Positions 22,692 to 35,411 of a stretch of 64,000 bases of DNA are shown here, one piece after another; positions within the stretch are counted from its first letter, which is position 1, and every line of letters starts with the position of its first letter. The DNA lies in NCBI RefSeq assembly GCF_000003815.2, contig NC_049985.1:12593563-12657562 (forward strand), in the 5' to 3' direction. This stretch comes from Branchiostoma floridae (taxonomy: Eukaryota > Chordata > Leptocardii > Amphioxiformes > Branchiostomatidae). A model generated the notes under the pieces. It was given only the letters and a program-made list of their open reading frames with translations, did not search any database and had not been told where the DNA came from. Made by a program: the position numbers and the translations under genes.

Positions 22692-22729
<38 letters not shown>

Positions 22730-22733
22730 GAGT
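22672..22733. repeat. GT microsatellite
   Basis: A long (GT)n run with a few interruptions, in the 5' region of the divergent gene pair. Confidence 0.95.
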
Positions 22734-24384
22734 TCATTCTAGCTTGCCACATACTCTATAACAACATGTTTTATAGCAAGACTGATATTTCTTCATAGTA
22801 TACAGCGTCAGTCGCAAGGCCAATGGTTTGCACCTAGACGTTTCTTTCTAATCAATTCTATGTAAGAATTACCAAACACACCAAAAAACACAATTACTTT
22901 TTGCCCTTTTGTCTACACTACTTTAAGAAAAACACATAAACGGATCGTATATCTCGGAGAAAATGTGTCTTACCTTAGTCCCAAGGAACACTGAAGTGGT
23001 AACTACGACTTCGTCAATGATTAGGTCCAAGAAAGCCGTATGGACGCCGCAGGTGTACTTATAAACACAACAACAACCACGACAAGGCAGTCTCACCACG
23101 TAACACACTGTAACACAGCTATGCCGAGGTCCAAGGCAACTGCTTTGTTTTAAGAATGTGTCTGACTTGCTCCAGGCGACGTCATACGAAACCCTTCGAC
23201 CAGAAAGCTGCCCATTGTGACGGTAAACACGGTGCACAAAAGGTACTTGTAACTTAGACGAGCAAAGTTCAATGGTACAAGGTACAGATAAGTGCAACCT
23301 GGTGAGGGAGTTAGTTCACTCATTAGGACAGTATGACATCACCTCGTGCACTGTATGTGTGAATTCTACGGACATTCGTTCTTGAAAAAGAAACACTAAG
23401 AATAAAGGGGGTGAGGTGGCAATGTCAATGATTAAATATCTTTGTGACACGTGTGTATCTGCACGACTTAGCAACGCAGACTTTGTTTACATGGCTCTGT
23501 GTACAGGGCATTGTGGCATGTACTGGAGGACACAAAGACACGCTTTTAGCGCGAGGACGATCTAAAGAAGTCCACGTTGAACACGACTCGAACTGTGGAG
23601 CGTTAAAGTTAAACCGTCATCAACACCACCTGGATTGTTGTACGATCGCACCGGCAGTCTTGGGACAGCCGTGCATGTTTCCTGCAATAGTCAAGTGTCA
23701 ATCCTGATTAAATCAAGTTTTGAGTTCTGACAAATTCATGCTGTGAGAAATTTATCATATAACAGTTACACTTTAAGTAATATTATGATTACACAGGAAG
23801 GCATTATAGTTGCAGTATTGTTGTTTGTTTGCCTGTTGTAGGACTCCATGATATTGACTTGCATCATATATAAAATATTGCAGGATTTCGGCCTTTATCA
23901 TATTTTTTTATGTACCGTCATGGTGCACATAAAAGAGAATATGGCCGTAACGAAAAATCAAGAGAAAACTCAGCTGCATTCCTTTTTGGAACAAAAGGGC
24001 ATATATTTTGTTTGATGTCTTTGAATTTCAAAGTAAATCTCAAAGTATGAAATCTTGCAACATTCCCAGGACTGTAACAATATTTGTTCACAATTCAAGA
24101 ATTTGAACAGAAAACGTCTTCTATTTAAACTGAGGGTGAGAACAACAGGCAGTTATTTACCTACAGTTAATATATGCTGCCGGTGCAAACAATACACCTG
24201 ACATGTATACGTGACCATTGCAATATAATCCCACTCCGTGAAAAATGAGAACTCCATGTTACCATAGCGCTAGATGTCAAGCCAGGGGGGCTGTATAAAC
24301 CTTAACGTGTACTCCTTACTGAAGGGATAACACATACACAGAATAGTACCCACTCAGCCATAGCGCTTCGTAAGACCCGGAGCT

Positions 24385-24505
24385 ATGTCTGTAGGAATCC
24401 AGAATCACGCACAGGAACTAGCTGACAACACCGGACGTCAAACGGACTTGGTCGTCCATATTGTGTTCCCCGTACTCTACGTTGAGTCCTTGTTCTTCAG
24501 AAAAG
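24385..24505 (+). other. Candidate 5' untranslated exon with an upstream ORF
   Basis: An ATG at 24385 (MSVGIQNHAQELADN...) opens 40 codons and runs into a good donor, AAAAG then GTGAGT, at 24506. Joined to the acceptor at 25925, the frame meets a stop (GAG ATT CTT TAA) within four codons, before the main MGCGSS start. If this is the first exon of the plus-strand hillarin/KY-like gene, it carries an upstream ORF. There is no transcript evidence in the sequence itself. Confidence 0.3.
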
Positions 24506-25981
24506 GTGAGTGAAATTGATTAAAATCACATTAGGTGCTCATCTGTTTAGCGTCCTACACATACCTTGACGCTAAGATACTACTGCGAAGAGTAAGAACG
24601 CCATGGAGCTAGGTTCGTAAACGAGTTTTTATTTTGAACTTAGGCCACTCTGTCAAAGTTCAGAAGACTTAGTCGTTGTTCTTTCTGATATACATGTATT
24701 AGAATCATTTCAGTATTCTAGTGAAATTGAGCAGTAATGAATTTATAAAGAACGTTTTGAAAGTGTATGAACCATAACGTTATGTTTTGTTTTTCATATG
24801 TGTTGTGGCCTGTAAGGCGATCCAAGAGTATGACCCCTGCACTTTGTTACGATAAACCATTTGTGTCAGGCAGAATAAATCGGGGATCGAGTGTGTTTAT
24901 TGTAGGGACATGTTTTTTTTAATGAGGTAAACAGAGTAGAACGGAGCCAATAGGGTCCTACAAAGCCGATGCAGACTTGCATGTTCGCAATATCGCAGTA
25001 TTACAGTATATTTTATGAGAAGCACGTAAGGTGGTTCCCTGCAATGCTGTGTTTCATACACGTCTTTTTACAAACATGACAAGTACTGCATGTTGACACA
25101 ACAATGTCTGTTTACAATCTGTTCTCGAGAAGGGATAGTTTGGGCTAGAAAGTCATCTGGTTTCTTCTGGTTGTCACAAACATAGATTCTGATTTTCATC
25201 CAAAGCGAATGGGAGCCGACACGTTAAACAATATGATTACCCTGAATCAGTTCAGAAACCGTGTATCGTTTTCAAACTGATTTTTTGCCATGTTCAACGC
25301 AGTCTCTGTGTGACATTTGACGTTGGTTATGTAAGCCTAGACTTTTTCATCCAGACTATCTGTAACTTACCGGCGAAAGTGCGGACCATGAATTTATCTT
25401 CAATGATTACTTTGTATCAAGCTCACCGAGCTAAGAACAAGCTTTCTGAGGTTTTTGAACTCAACTACATAGTGCGACGACAACAGCTGCTTCAGCTTTA
25501 AACAGTTTGGGGTACAAAGTATACAGTGGCGGCCAGGCACCGTTTCAGACGACAGTTTACTTTTTCCTCTCAGTCGTGATCTCTTGTCACGATGTTTATT
25601 TTGGACGACCTTAAGGTAGAGGAAAGTAACCCTACGCTTTGTCAACGACACTTTGGTCACTAAACCAACCTATCATTTAGGCACACAACAGTCAGACTCA
25701 GCATGATTTGTTATTGTGAACATGTGTACTCCTTCTGCTGCGCTGAGAAATTGTAATATGGTCGTTGCTGGCGATTTGATCGCAATGCAGAACTACTCCA
25801 TTAGTTTCGGTCCAGTTTTACGACGACAATACACGGTGCATATGGTCTCTTCTAACGTGGTATTTCATACTCCAGCGCACGTGATACAGCTGATAAGCTC
25901 TAATTACATCCCTCCTTCGTTACAGAGATTCTTTAAGGGAGTGTTCTCCTCACTTCTCCTTGTGGACGTCTTCCTCGCGAT

Positions 25982-28900
25982 ATGGGCTGCGGGTCTTCGC
26001 TCGACATGGCAAAGTCTGACAACGCTGCAAAGGTGAGGTCATAACATCACTGCCTTCACCCAGAATGTCGTGCGTTCGGTGGCGTATAGTATAGTCATAA
26101 TATTATTCGGTGGCGAATTGTATAACTCAATAAGTTATAGGTGGATCGTAGATTAAGGTTAGATCCAGGAAATAAGAATCGCAAGGTAACAGTTTAGGAT
26201 GACACTGACGAAAGACAGTGGGTGCTGTCTGAAAGGTCTGACCGTTTCCATATTATATCTAATTGCTTGAGTTACTTTTGCCTTCAGTTATAGATGGGTC
26301 ATTCGGATATTAGTAATGTGGTTAGGACTCAGTGGATATTCTGTTTGTTCTTTTTTGTAAAAGGATTGGGGTACATTTATCCTGGATGCCTCTCTTACTT
26401 GATCCTTACAAAATGGTAAAGGGACCCAGGGGGGCTAGGATATCACCCTAGCTAGGGTATGATGGGTTGGGACTGAATTAAGGATAGATTTCATCCCTTC
26501 TACTCTCTTTACGACGGAGGAATCGTCGACAGACAATTACTTACTGGCTGACTAACCAATCAGTGGCCAATGAATAAAATATTTTCCCAGAGACCACTTG
26601 GGCATGGAGTTGAAGACGGTGCAGGAAATGGGACAATCTTCTCACTTGAAGGAGCTCGCAAGGTGGGTGAAGAAAATTTCTCGCTAAGGTGTAGGGAATG
26701 TTCTATTCTCCTGTTTCTTTTCCATCTGTGTTGTTTATTTAGGATGAAGCAATATAGGGTTTTGACACACCCCATTTTATCGGAGTTCGCTCTTGCTTCA
26801 TAGAAGCTGTCACGTTGATTGTATCCAGCTTTACGATATACATGTATAATCATTTTATGACCAGTCTTTGATGCCGTTTAAGGTATGGTACATATACTTT
26901 GAGTAGGGCAGGCTCTAAGAGGATAAAAACTGGCAAACACTCACTGTGTTAAACATATAGCCTGAAGAACTGATTACCTCGTGATGATCACTGAACTAGG
27001 TCTTTTATTCTCCATTTGTTATTATTGGTTTCTTACTTGCAAAATAACGATGCAAATCGCTTTGATAGCTTTTACATAAAGACTGGATGCCTGCAGTTCC
27101 GTCGGAAAACCGCCAGGGGTGGAAGAAGGCCTGCTCCATCTGCGAGCTCTATGACGACAAGCCTCAGACGACACCTACACCTGACGGGCTGATGACGTAT
27201 GCAATAGTCGACACAAACCGAGAAACGAAACACGTGATCCACATGCCCTCATCCGAGACGGAAAACACGGTCTTTAAGGATATAGATGACTATGCTGTTA
27301 AGGTAAGTCAACACTTTCCTTACGGTGTCCATGCATATGGATGATCCATGATACTGAGGGGGACAATACGGTGTCATGCCAGAGTTTTGTCCAAGCAAAA
27401 TATTCGCTCCGGCATTATCGATACTTTATAGTGCTTAGACCAACTGAAAATGTGACTTTACTTGTCCTAACGGCCCGGGGTTTTGGCTAACCCAACCCAA
27501 TGGCAAACTCCAAGCGTGCACACTATCCCAGAGCAGAAATGTGGCGCGATGCAGGTACTAAGCTAACTAATGACTGTTATGTATATATTGCATATTTATT
27601 GCGTTATAAATGAATATATACTAAACATGGCATTGTGAATAATTGAATAACCCTGTTACAAAGACAGTAATAACTAAAATGGCTGTTATTCTTTTAATCC
27701 TGTAGACCCCAAAGTCGATGATTGAAAATTTTTCCTCTCTAATCGGACATCTAACGGAGCCGTGTACGACTGAGCTGGAGAAGGCGAGGGTCATCTTCAG
27801 ATGGGTCACCTTCCAGGACATCGTCAACATGCAGTTCACGTCCGAACCGAAAGAGGACTCGCCCGAATGGCACCTAAAGGAAATCAAAGAAAAGAGAGAG
27901 TTTCATTCAGCTCTCTTCAGTCAACTATGCAGGTAGGTAATGACACGGATTGTAAATTTTGTAGGCATAAAAATCTCTACAGCTTCATCCCCGAAGAGCA
28001 TAACTACAAACAGGTGTACATGTATATCATTGCAGACGAAGAATGTGTGCCTTCTTCCACATGACCTACTTGTTGTAACCGAGCTATCTAGGTGCTAAAA
28101 TATTACACTAACTACAGACGTTTTATCACGTGTCGCAAACTAACAGCAAAGAACTGACATACTCAAATGTAGCCCCCATAACCGTCTTTTTGTTTGTTAA
28201 CTGTTTGTCGACAGCCATGCAGGCCTGCGGTATGAGGTTGTGAATGGTTACACCAAGGGAGTGCGCTGCCTGCCAGGGACGTCGTTAGAGGGAACAGACC
28301 ACAGAGGCAGCTGGACATTGGTTCTCATAGATGACAGGTTAGTAAGGCCTCCATAGCAGGCTCTTTGGGCCTTTTTTCCGCCTTTTTTTTTGTGCTCATG
28401 ATGCACTTTTTAGCTGGCCCTTTTTTGTACTGGATCGTTTTACCGCCGGCCGGAGCATCTCATTATCCTACACAGAGCTCTGCTAAACCGGGGAGAAGTT
28501 TCCACTATATGTGGGCGTGGCCTCTAACAACCTGTCAGCCAATTAAAGAATCTCCTAAATGTTTTCTGTAAGTAAAACCGATTTTCTGACTTACTGACAG
28601 CTGGTACGTCAGAGGCCGCACGAACAAAAGTTGAAACCTCAGCCCGGTTTAGCAGATTTTCCCGAAGGACAAGGTGCATTGCATAGACCATAGGTGAGGC
28701 TTGTGTGTTGATTGTTGACTATCAACTCTCCGCAGATGGGGTATCATAGACACATCATGGGGTTCTCATCACATGATCGATGACGACATGGAGGAACTAG
28801 AAGAGGTGTACTCCGTCGAGGAGTTCTACTTCTTACCTGACCCAAGCCGCTACATCATCTCTCATTACCCGGATGTGGACGACATGCAACTTCTGCCCAA

Positions 28901-31900
28901 ACCAATTTCATTAACAGACTTTGAATCTCACGTGAAATGCTGGCCCGACTTCTTCTCCTATCACCTTAAACTGTTGAGTCATCACCAAGGATTGCTGAAA
29001 ACGACAGATGGCGAAGTTACCATTTATATCGGCTTCAGGCCAGAAGATCACAACAAAGTCAAGTTCACACACCATTTCAAGATGGCGGACAACGGAACAA
29101 AATGGCGGGGGGTCAATCTTGACAGATTCGTCAGACAATCGCGGAAGAAAGACGCGGTCAAGTTCGTTTCCTTCCCACCAGAGAAGGGAAACTTCTTGTT
29201 GGACATTTTTGTCGGAGTTGAGGGGGAGAAAAGTAACAAGTTTGTTTGTAAATACATGATAAGTTGTGCTGAGGCGCTAAGTGACACTGCGAACTGTCTC
29301 GTACCGGAGTGGCAGGGGAACTGGGGACCGGGAAATCAGGTGCTAGAGAAGGGTGTGGTGCCAATATCTCACCGGTCATCTACCATCACCTGTAAGGACG
29401 GCAGGGCACAGGTACACTTTGCCCTATCACGTGATCTCCGCTTCAGCGCTAAGCTGTACGAGAACAGCATCCAAGACGGGCACCTGCTACGGAACGTCGC
29501 GCACGAGGTACGGGACGGGGTGGTCACGTTTCACATCGCCAACTCGCAAGTGGGGAACTGTGGTCTGGTGATCTACGCTCAAGACGCAGCCGGCGAGGAA
29601 GAGGGCGAAACTCCACCACTGTGCAGCTACATCGTCACAGGTGGAAAAGCTGACATTGATCCATTTCCAGAAGTTTCCAACGGCCTGTTCGGACCTATCG
29701 AGCCCCTGTTTACGCAGCGCGGGCTATCGGTGAGACCAAACGAAAGTGCGTTCTTCGAGACCAGCACAGGAGAGGTGGACATCAGAATCTTCACAAAGAG
29801 ACCGCTGGTGTGGTCTCACAAGCTCACATGGGAGACCGCTGAAGAGAAGATAGACTTCAGCAACCACGTGTTTCGTCAGACGCAGGAAGAGGAGGCGCAG
29901 TTTTGGCTCCGGCTGCCCTGGGAAGGCTGGTATCGGCTCGCTGTGTTTGCCGAAGAGCTCGGCCACGAAGGCAGTCTGCGAAACGTCACGAACTACTGTG
30001 TCCACTGCACAGGCACGAAGCCGGTGTGCGAACCGTTCCCTTCTGTCAATGGCGACCAGTGGGGCAAAAACGTGCCCACATTTCGTGACCTTAAACTCTC
30101 AACAGACAGCCATTCCGACGCCTACATTCCTTGCCGATCCCGGGAAGTTGAAATCAGACTGTCGTCTGCAATACGAGTAGCTTTTCTCAGTCAGTTCAGA
30201 CATGAAGAAAAAGACATGTCGTACTACATGTGTGTGAGGTCACTCGATAATGGGAACAAAGGAGCGTTTCTTGTCCGTTTGCCCGAAAATGGTCAGTACT
30301 GCCTGGAGATCTTCTGCAAGGAGATAGACGACGAAGAACCCAGCACTGATGTTGTGAACTACTTGATACATTGCGAAAGCATGGCGCCTAAGAACGTCCG
30401 ACAGTTTCCGCGCGTGTCTAACGCTTGCTGGGGTCCGATTTTTCCTCTGTTCACCGAGTTTCACCTCAAACTCGTCACTCACGCGGATCCTCTTGTTGTG
30501 TGCAATTCCGGTGCAATACGCCTGACTTTCGAAAACCCAAACGCAGTGGCTTTGACCTGGACGCTCAACCACTGGAACAACGGAGCAGAGAAAGACTGTA
30601 AAAACTATTGTTTCGTTCAGGAAAGTGCTGCAGAGGAAAACTGTTCTACTGCTCTCGTTCTCTTGCCGCTCAATGGTTACTACAAGTTCTCTCTGTACAT
30701 TAAGGATACGAGTTACGGCGACAAACTATGCTGCGTTGTCAACTACCTGTTTGACTGCATGAGTCGGGTACAGCGATGTCCCCTGCTGCCGAGACCGCTG
30801 GAAGACTGGAGGCCGGAGTTTCGTGTTGACCAGCCCCTGACAAGAACACTTCCTATGGGAGAAACTGTTCGGTACAAGGTCAAAGTGCCCGGGGCTTATG
30901 ATGTCGTCGTCATCACTTCAACAGGTAAAACAATACCCCCATAGGGCCTAGAGAAGGCAATCTATCTTTCTGTGTTAGTTACAGACTGGTATGTTGTTCA
31001 TCTTGAAATCACCTTACAGCCGTAAGGCTTGGTTATAATTGCCTGGGTGCCAGACAGGATCGGGCAGCTACCCAGTTTATTCGGGGGCCCAAGGCATTCA
31101 GCCCGCCAATTTAAAATTAGAGCTCCGAGGAGTTTAAGCCCGAAGGAGAGGGCAGCGAAACTCCGAGTAAACTGGATAGCACCCAGGGTAGGTTGCAAGG
31201 ACAGAACTGTTATGGAAACACCCATTGTTTATAAATGATAATAAAAACACTGCCTAGTAGACCTCACAAAGTCTACTAGACATACCATACTTTTTTGTCA
31301 TGGAGAATTTGATGACCATAAGCACAGTCTCAATGGTGTTCCTCAAAGTGGTATTCCCTGCAGGTGATCAATCGCTTTGTCTCATTACGATGTTGCTCTC
31401 CGCTGTTTCTAGGCTTCTTGTGCCACCTGAAGCAGACGGCAGCAGGACAGTGGGAGGGGCAGGTCACCGTGCCGCCGGACGAGGAGGACCGAGGAAAGCC
31501 GATGACGCTGGCTGCCAAGTTCAGCAAAGACGACCGCAAATTCTCCCTGCTGCTGGAATACAGAGTCGGTAAGTTGAATAACTATCAGTAGAGTCCATAC
31601 AGGACCTACGGGCCACAACAAACATTTCTAAGAAAATTTGTGGATTGTTACATCATTACAGAGAATGTGTAAGAAGCTATGTATTTGCTTTGTTGTTGCT
31701 TGTATGCTATTGAACTAGCCGCACACTGAACTTTTGAGGAGCTTCATACTTTATATTCTAGGGTTCGTAGCACCAGAGTGAGTTCACTGGACTCCTTTCA
31801 TGTACAATATGGGATCTGAGAGGTAGTGGTCATAGCGAGACACTTTTTGTTACAATGCAGCTACGGTACTATGATTGGCAGGTGCATCAGACGTTTTCAC

Positions 31901-34900
31901 GATAAACTGTATTTTCTCTGACGCCTTACTTCAGGTGACAGCAGTTCGTCAGTACGGACTGTACTGTTTGAGACAGACCAGAAGGGTGGAACAGAGACGA
32001 TGGTGCTGAGAAAGGCAGTAGACAGGTGGCAGAGAAGGGAGGCCCAACAGGGGCTGGAGGAGGCCTACCAGGGGTTCCTGAACAGGTTCGAGGAGGCCAT
32101 CGTGGCAGACATGGACCCTACTCCCGTCGTTCCCAGGCTGGTGAGGGAAAACATCCTGACCGAACGAGAAGAGCTGAGCTGTAGGGAAAATGTGAGTCAC
32201 ACATACATCTGTATGCGCATATGCATGTTTTCTGCGCTAATCAAGTAAAGGAAGTGGTGAACACTTACAGAACAAGAGTAGACACTTTGGCAAATTACTT
32301 TGCGGCTTGCACTTCTATGCAAACTTTTCATATACATATAACTGTTATGACTTGTCCTTTTTTACCATTTGTCTTTGATCATTCTATTATACTCAACGCA
32401 AGTCTTTGAATTAATCTCTAGCTAGTTAAAATGATTTGAATCACTGTCCTTGTCACAAGTATGTTTCCTATCTCTACCACATGTATGCGTCCTACGTCTG
32501 TATCACATGCATGTTTCCTATGTCAATACTGCATGTATGTTTCCCATGCCTCTACCTCGTGTATGTTTCCTACGCCTCTACCACGTGTATGTTTCCTATG
32601 TCTTAACCAAATGTATGATTCCCAGGCCATTGTACTTGATATTAGCCTTCGGACGCGAACTTGCAAATAAACTTACTCAACGCGGTCTGCCTGCAGGTAA
32701 TACTGAACCCCCCTGCGGCTAACCGGACGGTAGTGCGCGCGGTACGGAGGGAGGGAGAGGACGCCTTCCTGGCGTTCCGGGACTCCCTACAGGACTCAAG
32801 TCAGGTGGAGATAGTCAAGCTCCTTCAGGACGTTATCGTCGACCAACCAAAAGGTACCAGTCCAGCCTTAACTTCCGCAACGCGTTAGAGAGACGTTCAC
32901 AAATCGGTGCATTGCCCGAGTCGTTATTGCCTTCTCTGCTTAGCACTCAGAAGGTAGAAAATAGTATAGTAGAATTTAGTTGAACACACATCACTACCAG
33001 TGGACTTGCCCCTGCTGGAGTGATTGCACACAGGTGTGTGGCCAAAGGGACATTGAAAGGGAGATGGTCGCCGATCTGTGCATTATGTGATGCGGGAAGG
33101 ACTCAAACTTAATTCACGTTGCTTTATCATGTCTAAGATTGTGTTTCAAAAGGCTAATCAACTAAAATGTACTCAAATGACAACAAATGTTCGATTCAGC
33201 ACCAAGGACAGCAACACTTAGCACAAGACCTATACGTTAAGAATGTTATTTCTCGGGTTGCATGACTTTCCGTGCCGGATTATGCTGCAAAAATGTAATG
33301 TATGAAAACAATTTTGCCACCCTTCAACCTGTGGCATATAATGCGGTTTTCAGGCAGAGCAAAGATACAGAGGGTCCACCTTCTACCTGTCCAAGATGGC
33401 TGTTCAGATGTATTTGACGTCAACTTAAAAAAACAGTGATATATGTTCAAAAACTAATAGCCTGGGGAAAGAGTACACCCTGGCATATATATTATGTTCC
33501 CAGACATGGCCGTGCGGAAGAAGCTCCATGACGCCATCAGGTCCCGGAACAGGAAGCGGCTGCTGACGGCGATGGAGGAGTACAGGGCGCTGGGGCTGAA
33601 CGCGGAGGATCCCATCCTCAAGAGCGCCGAGAAAGCACTGGAGATGCTGCACGTTAGACAAGGTACTAACTCTGTCTTCGTATTCCAGCAACTGTTCAAT
33701 TTCAACATTTCTTGCATTGAGGGTTAATGAAGACCGGTCATATTTTGGGATGGTCCCAATTGTCTTTGTCTTTCAAGTACATAATTATGTATTTTCTTAC
33801 ACAACTCAGTTTTGTATCTGTTATCTTAATTCAAATGTTGCAGGTTTTGTACAAGTTGCGGCAAGCAGCTGTTCACAGACAGACAGACAAATGCAAACAA
33901 ACAAGCACAATCGCACACGCAAGCACACACCAAAAAACAAAACCTTCTTAGCGAAGGTACAACCAAATTTAATGATATCGTTTCACTATTACCTTCTCCA
34001 GTTCTCCGTGACGCCATCTCCGCTAGGCGGCGGGACCCCCTGGAGAGAGCGCTGTCCATGGCGGCACCCCACCGGCACGACCTGACGGACCTCCTGGAGC
34101 AGGCGGAACTCGTCATCGCGAGCCTGGCGCGTCTCGAGTCGTTACGTCACCAGATCTTGGAGATGAACCAAAGCACAGTATCAGGTAAGAGTGGTTTTTA
34201 GGCTTATTCTTGGATATCCACTCTCACGTATTTCAGAGTAACCGCTTGACGGGAAAGTCTACTAAAGTATTCGTCATCTTACCAATGTACAACTTAACTT
34301 TCCTGATTGTCGTCTCTCTCCACAGAAATCAGAAGTTACGCGCACCCACCTCCTGCCGTAGAGAGGGTCATGTCGGCCACGTTCCTGTTGCTTGGAAACC
34401 AAGAATCGGACATTTTAGTAGGCACTTTTCATGAACTTGTATTAACTACTAGTAATATTCAAGTCTTCGCCGGGTGTGTGTGTGTGTGGGGGGGGGGGGT
34501 GCTTTATAACCACTTTACTACTGTAGTAACACTGCCTATTGCTGAATGGATAAGGTAAAACACATTTCCATAGGCCATTTTCTATTGGCATTAACGTTGC
34601 CGATGTTATGCACAGTCAAGGAAAGTTCCATGCAGACATTTGTTTTAAATCCGTAGTTCTCAGAAATGCGTGTAAGCTTATAACGTGGAGGTAAGTGAAA
34701 TATGACGTTGTTTTCAGGACTGGAAGTCTCTCCAGGCGCTGATGGGTAAGACCGGACAGGACGGCCTGAAGCGCCGTGTGCAGCTGTGCGAGCAGAGCGC
34801 CATCACCATGGATACGGCCATGAAGGCCAAACTGCTGCTGGAGGGGCTGGACCTGGGCGTGGTGAGGGATGTGAGCGCTGGGGCCGCCGCGTTCTACATT

Positions 34901-35411
34901 TGGGTGAGTATGTGTTTCCATACGGACATTGAGATGGGCTGTAGTCTGTGGTTGGAAGACAAGGGGCGATCAAGTAATAGATTTACATTTATGGGCGGGA
35001 AATATGAAGTTTGAGATTTGGTTCAAGTGAAAAGAAAGGAGGCTGATCAGGAATCAATTCCTATCCAATCAGAACACAAACAGGCACATCACTAACTCAA
35101 CTTGTAGATAACTCTCTCTTGTCACTACAAACGAACTCCAAGACCAAGTCTGACTTACCATGCTGAGGAAGAGATAGACTAGTATAGACAGAGTGCCCTA
35201 AAGTAGCTATAGCAACTTTTTATTGTGTGTCATTGTAAAAAGTAAGTCCTAACATATGTTTTTAGGAGAGAGCCGTAGGTTTGCGACTTACCTAGACATC
35301 ACCGTCTCTCACTGATCCTTTTCCCGCTAGATGAAACATTGCTACGATTTCTTCCAGGTAAAAGGACTGATCCGAGAGGTGGAGGACGCCGCTTCTGTAC
35401 AGTCAGACTGA
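25982..35411 (+). CDS. Hillarin/KY-like protein, short paralogue
   Basis: Fourteen coding exons: 25982-26032, 26591-26662, 27069-27302 (acceptor uncertain), 27706-27932, 28215-28337, 28736-30924, 31413-31568, 31935-32191, 32697-32853, 33504-33662, 34002-34184, 34326-34417, 34718-34903, 35331-35411; 1388 residues, all phases compatible. It starts MGCGSS (N-myristoylation). Residues ~120-275 are a transglutaminase-like domain (WGIIDTSWG, then EFYFLPDPSRYI). The catalytic Cys position is Arg and the His position Gly, so it is probably inactive. KY-type repeats fill ~280-1020. A charged linker and helical repeats (KKLHDAIRSRNRKRLL, then ALGL) precede a C-terminus with PPPAVERVMSATFLLLG, DWKSL, VVRDVSAGAAAFYIW and a Tyr-containing end, like a dynein stalk and its tip. 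The likely role is a membrane-tethered cytoskeletal scaffold. Unlike the minus-strand paralogue, it is intact and has one set of repeats. Confidence 0.9.
28479..28656. mobile_element. MITE with ~48 bp imperfect inverted repeats
   Basis: The left arm (TCTGCTAAACCGGGG, ending GTGGCCTCT) and the right arm (AGAGGCCGCAC, ending CCCGGTTTAGCAGA) pair over ~48 bases with several differences. It is non-coding, in the intron between 28337 and 28736. Confidence 0.65.
31039..31189. mobile_element. Degenerate inverted-repeat element
   Basis: CCTGGGTGC...CAGTTTATTCGG at the left pairs with CCGAGTAAACTGG...GCACCCAGG at the right, with a small insertion in the left arm. It is probably an old MITE in an intron of the short hillarin/KY-like gene. 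Confidence 0.45.
32457..32622. repeat. Minisatellite of ~27-30 bp units
   Basis: About six imperfect units of the type TGTATGTTTCCTATGCCTC plus TACCACG follow each other. It is non-coding, in the intron before exon 32697-32853 of the short hillarin/KY-like gene. Confidence 0.8.
32905..33113 (+). mobile_element. 5'-eroded copy of the tRNA-type SINE
   Basis: From CCGAGTCGTTATTGCCTTCTC through TCACTACCAGTGGACTTG to GGGAAGGACT the sequence parallels the body of the SINE at 18722-18996. The tRNA-like head with A and B boxes is not recognisable. Confidence 0.55.

Larger units (their letters stand above)
21475..25925. other. Shared 5' region of the two divergent hillarin/KY-like genes
   Basis: The region separates the first coding exons of two head-to-head paralogues. 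The minus-strand gene has an acceptor just upstream of its ATG exon (GCGTCAG, exon from 21474). The plus-strand gene has one at 25921-25925 (TACAG). Both therefore have spliced 5' untranslated exons, which should lie here, as should both promoters. Candidates are a minus-strand donor at 22974 (CTAAG then GTAAGA) and a plus-strand donor at 24505/24506. No other coding gene is supported. Confidence 0.5.
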
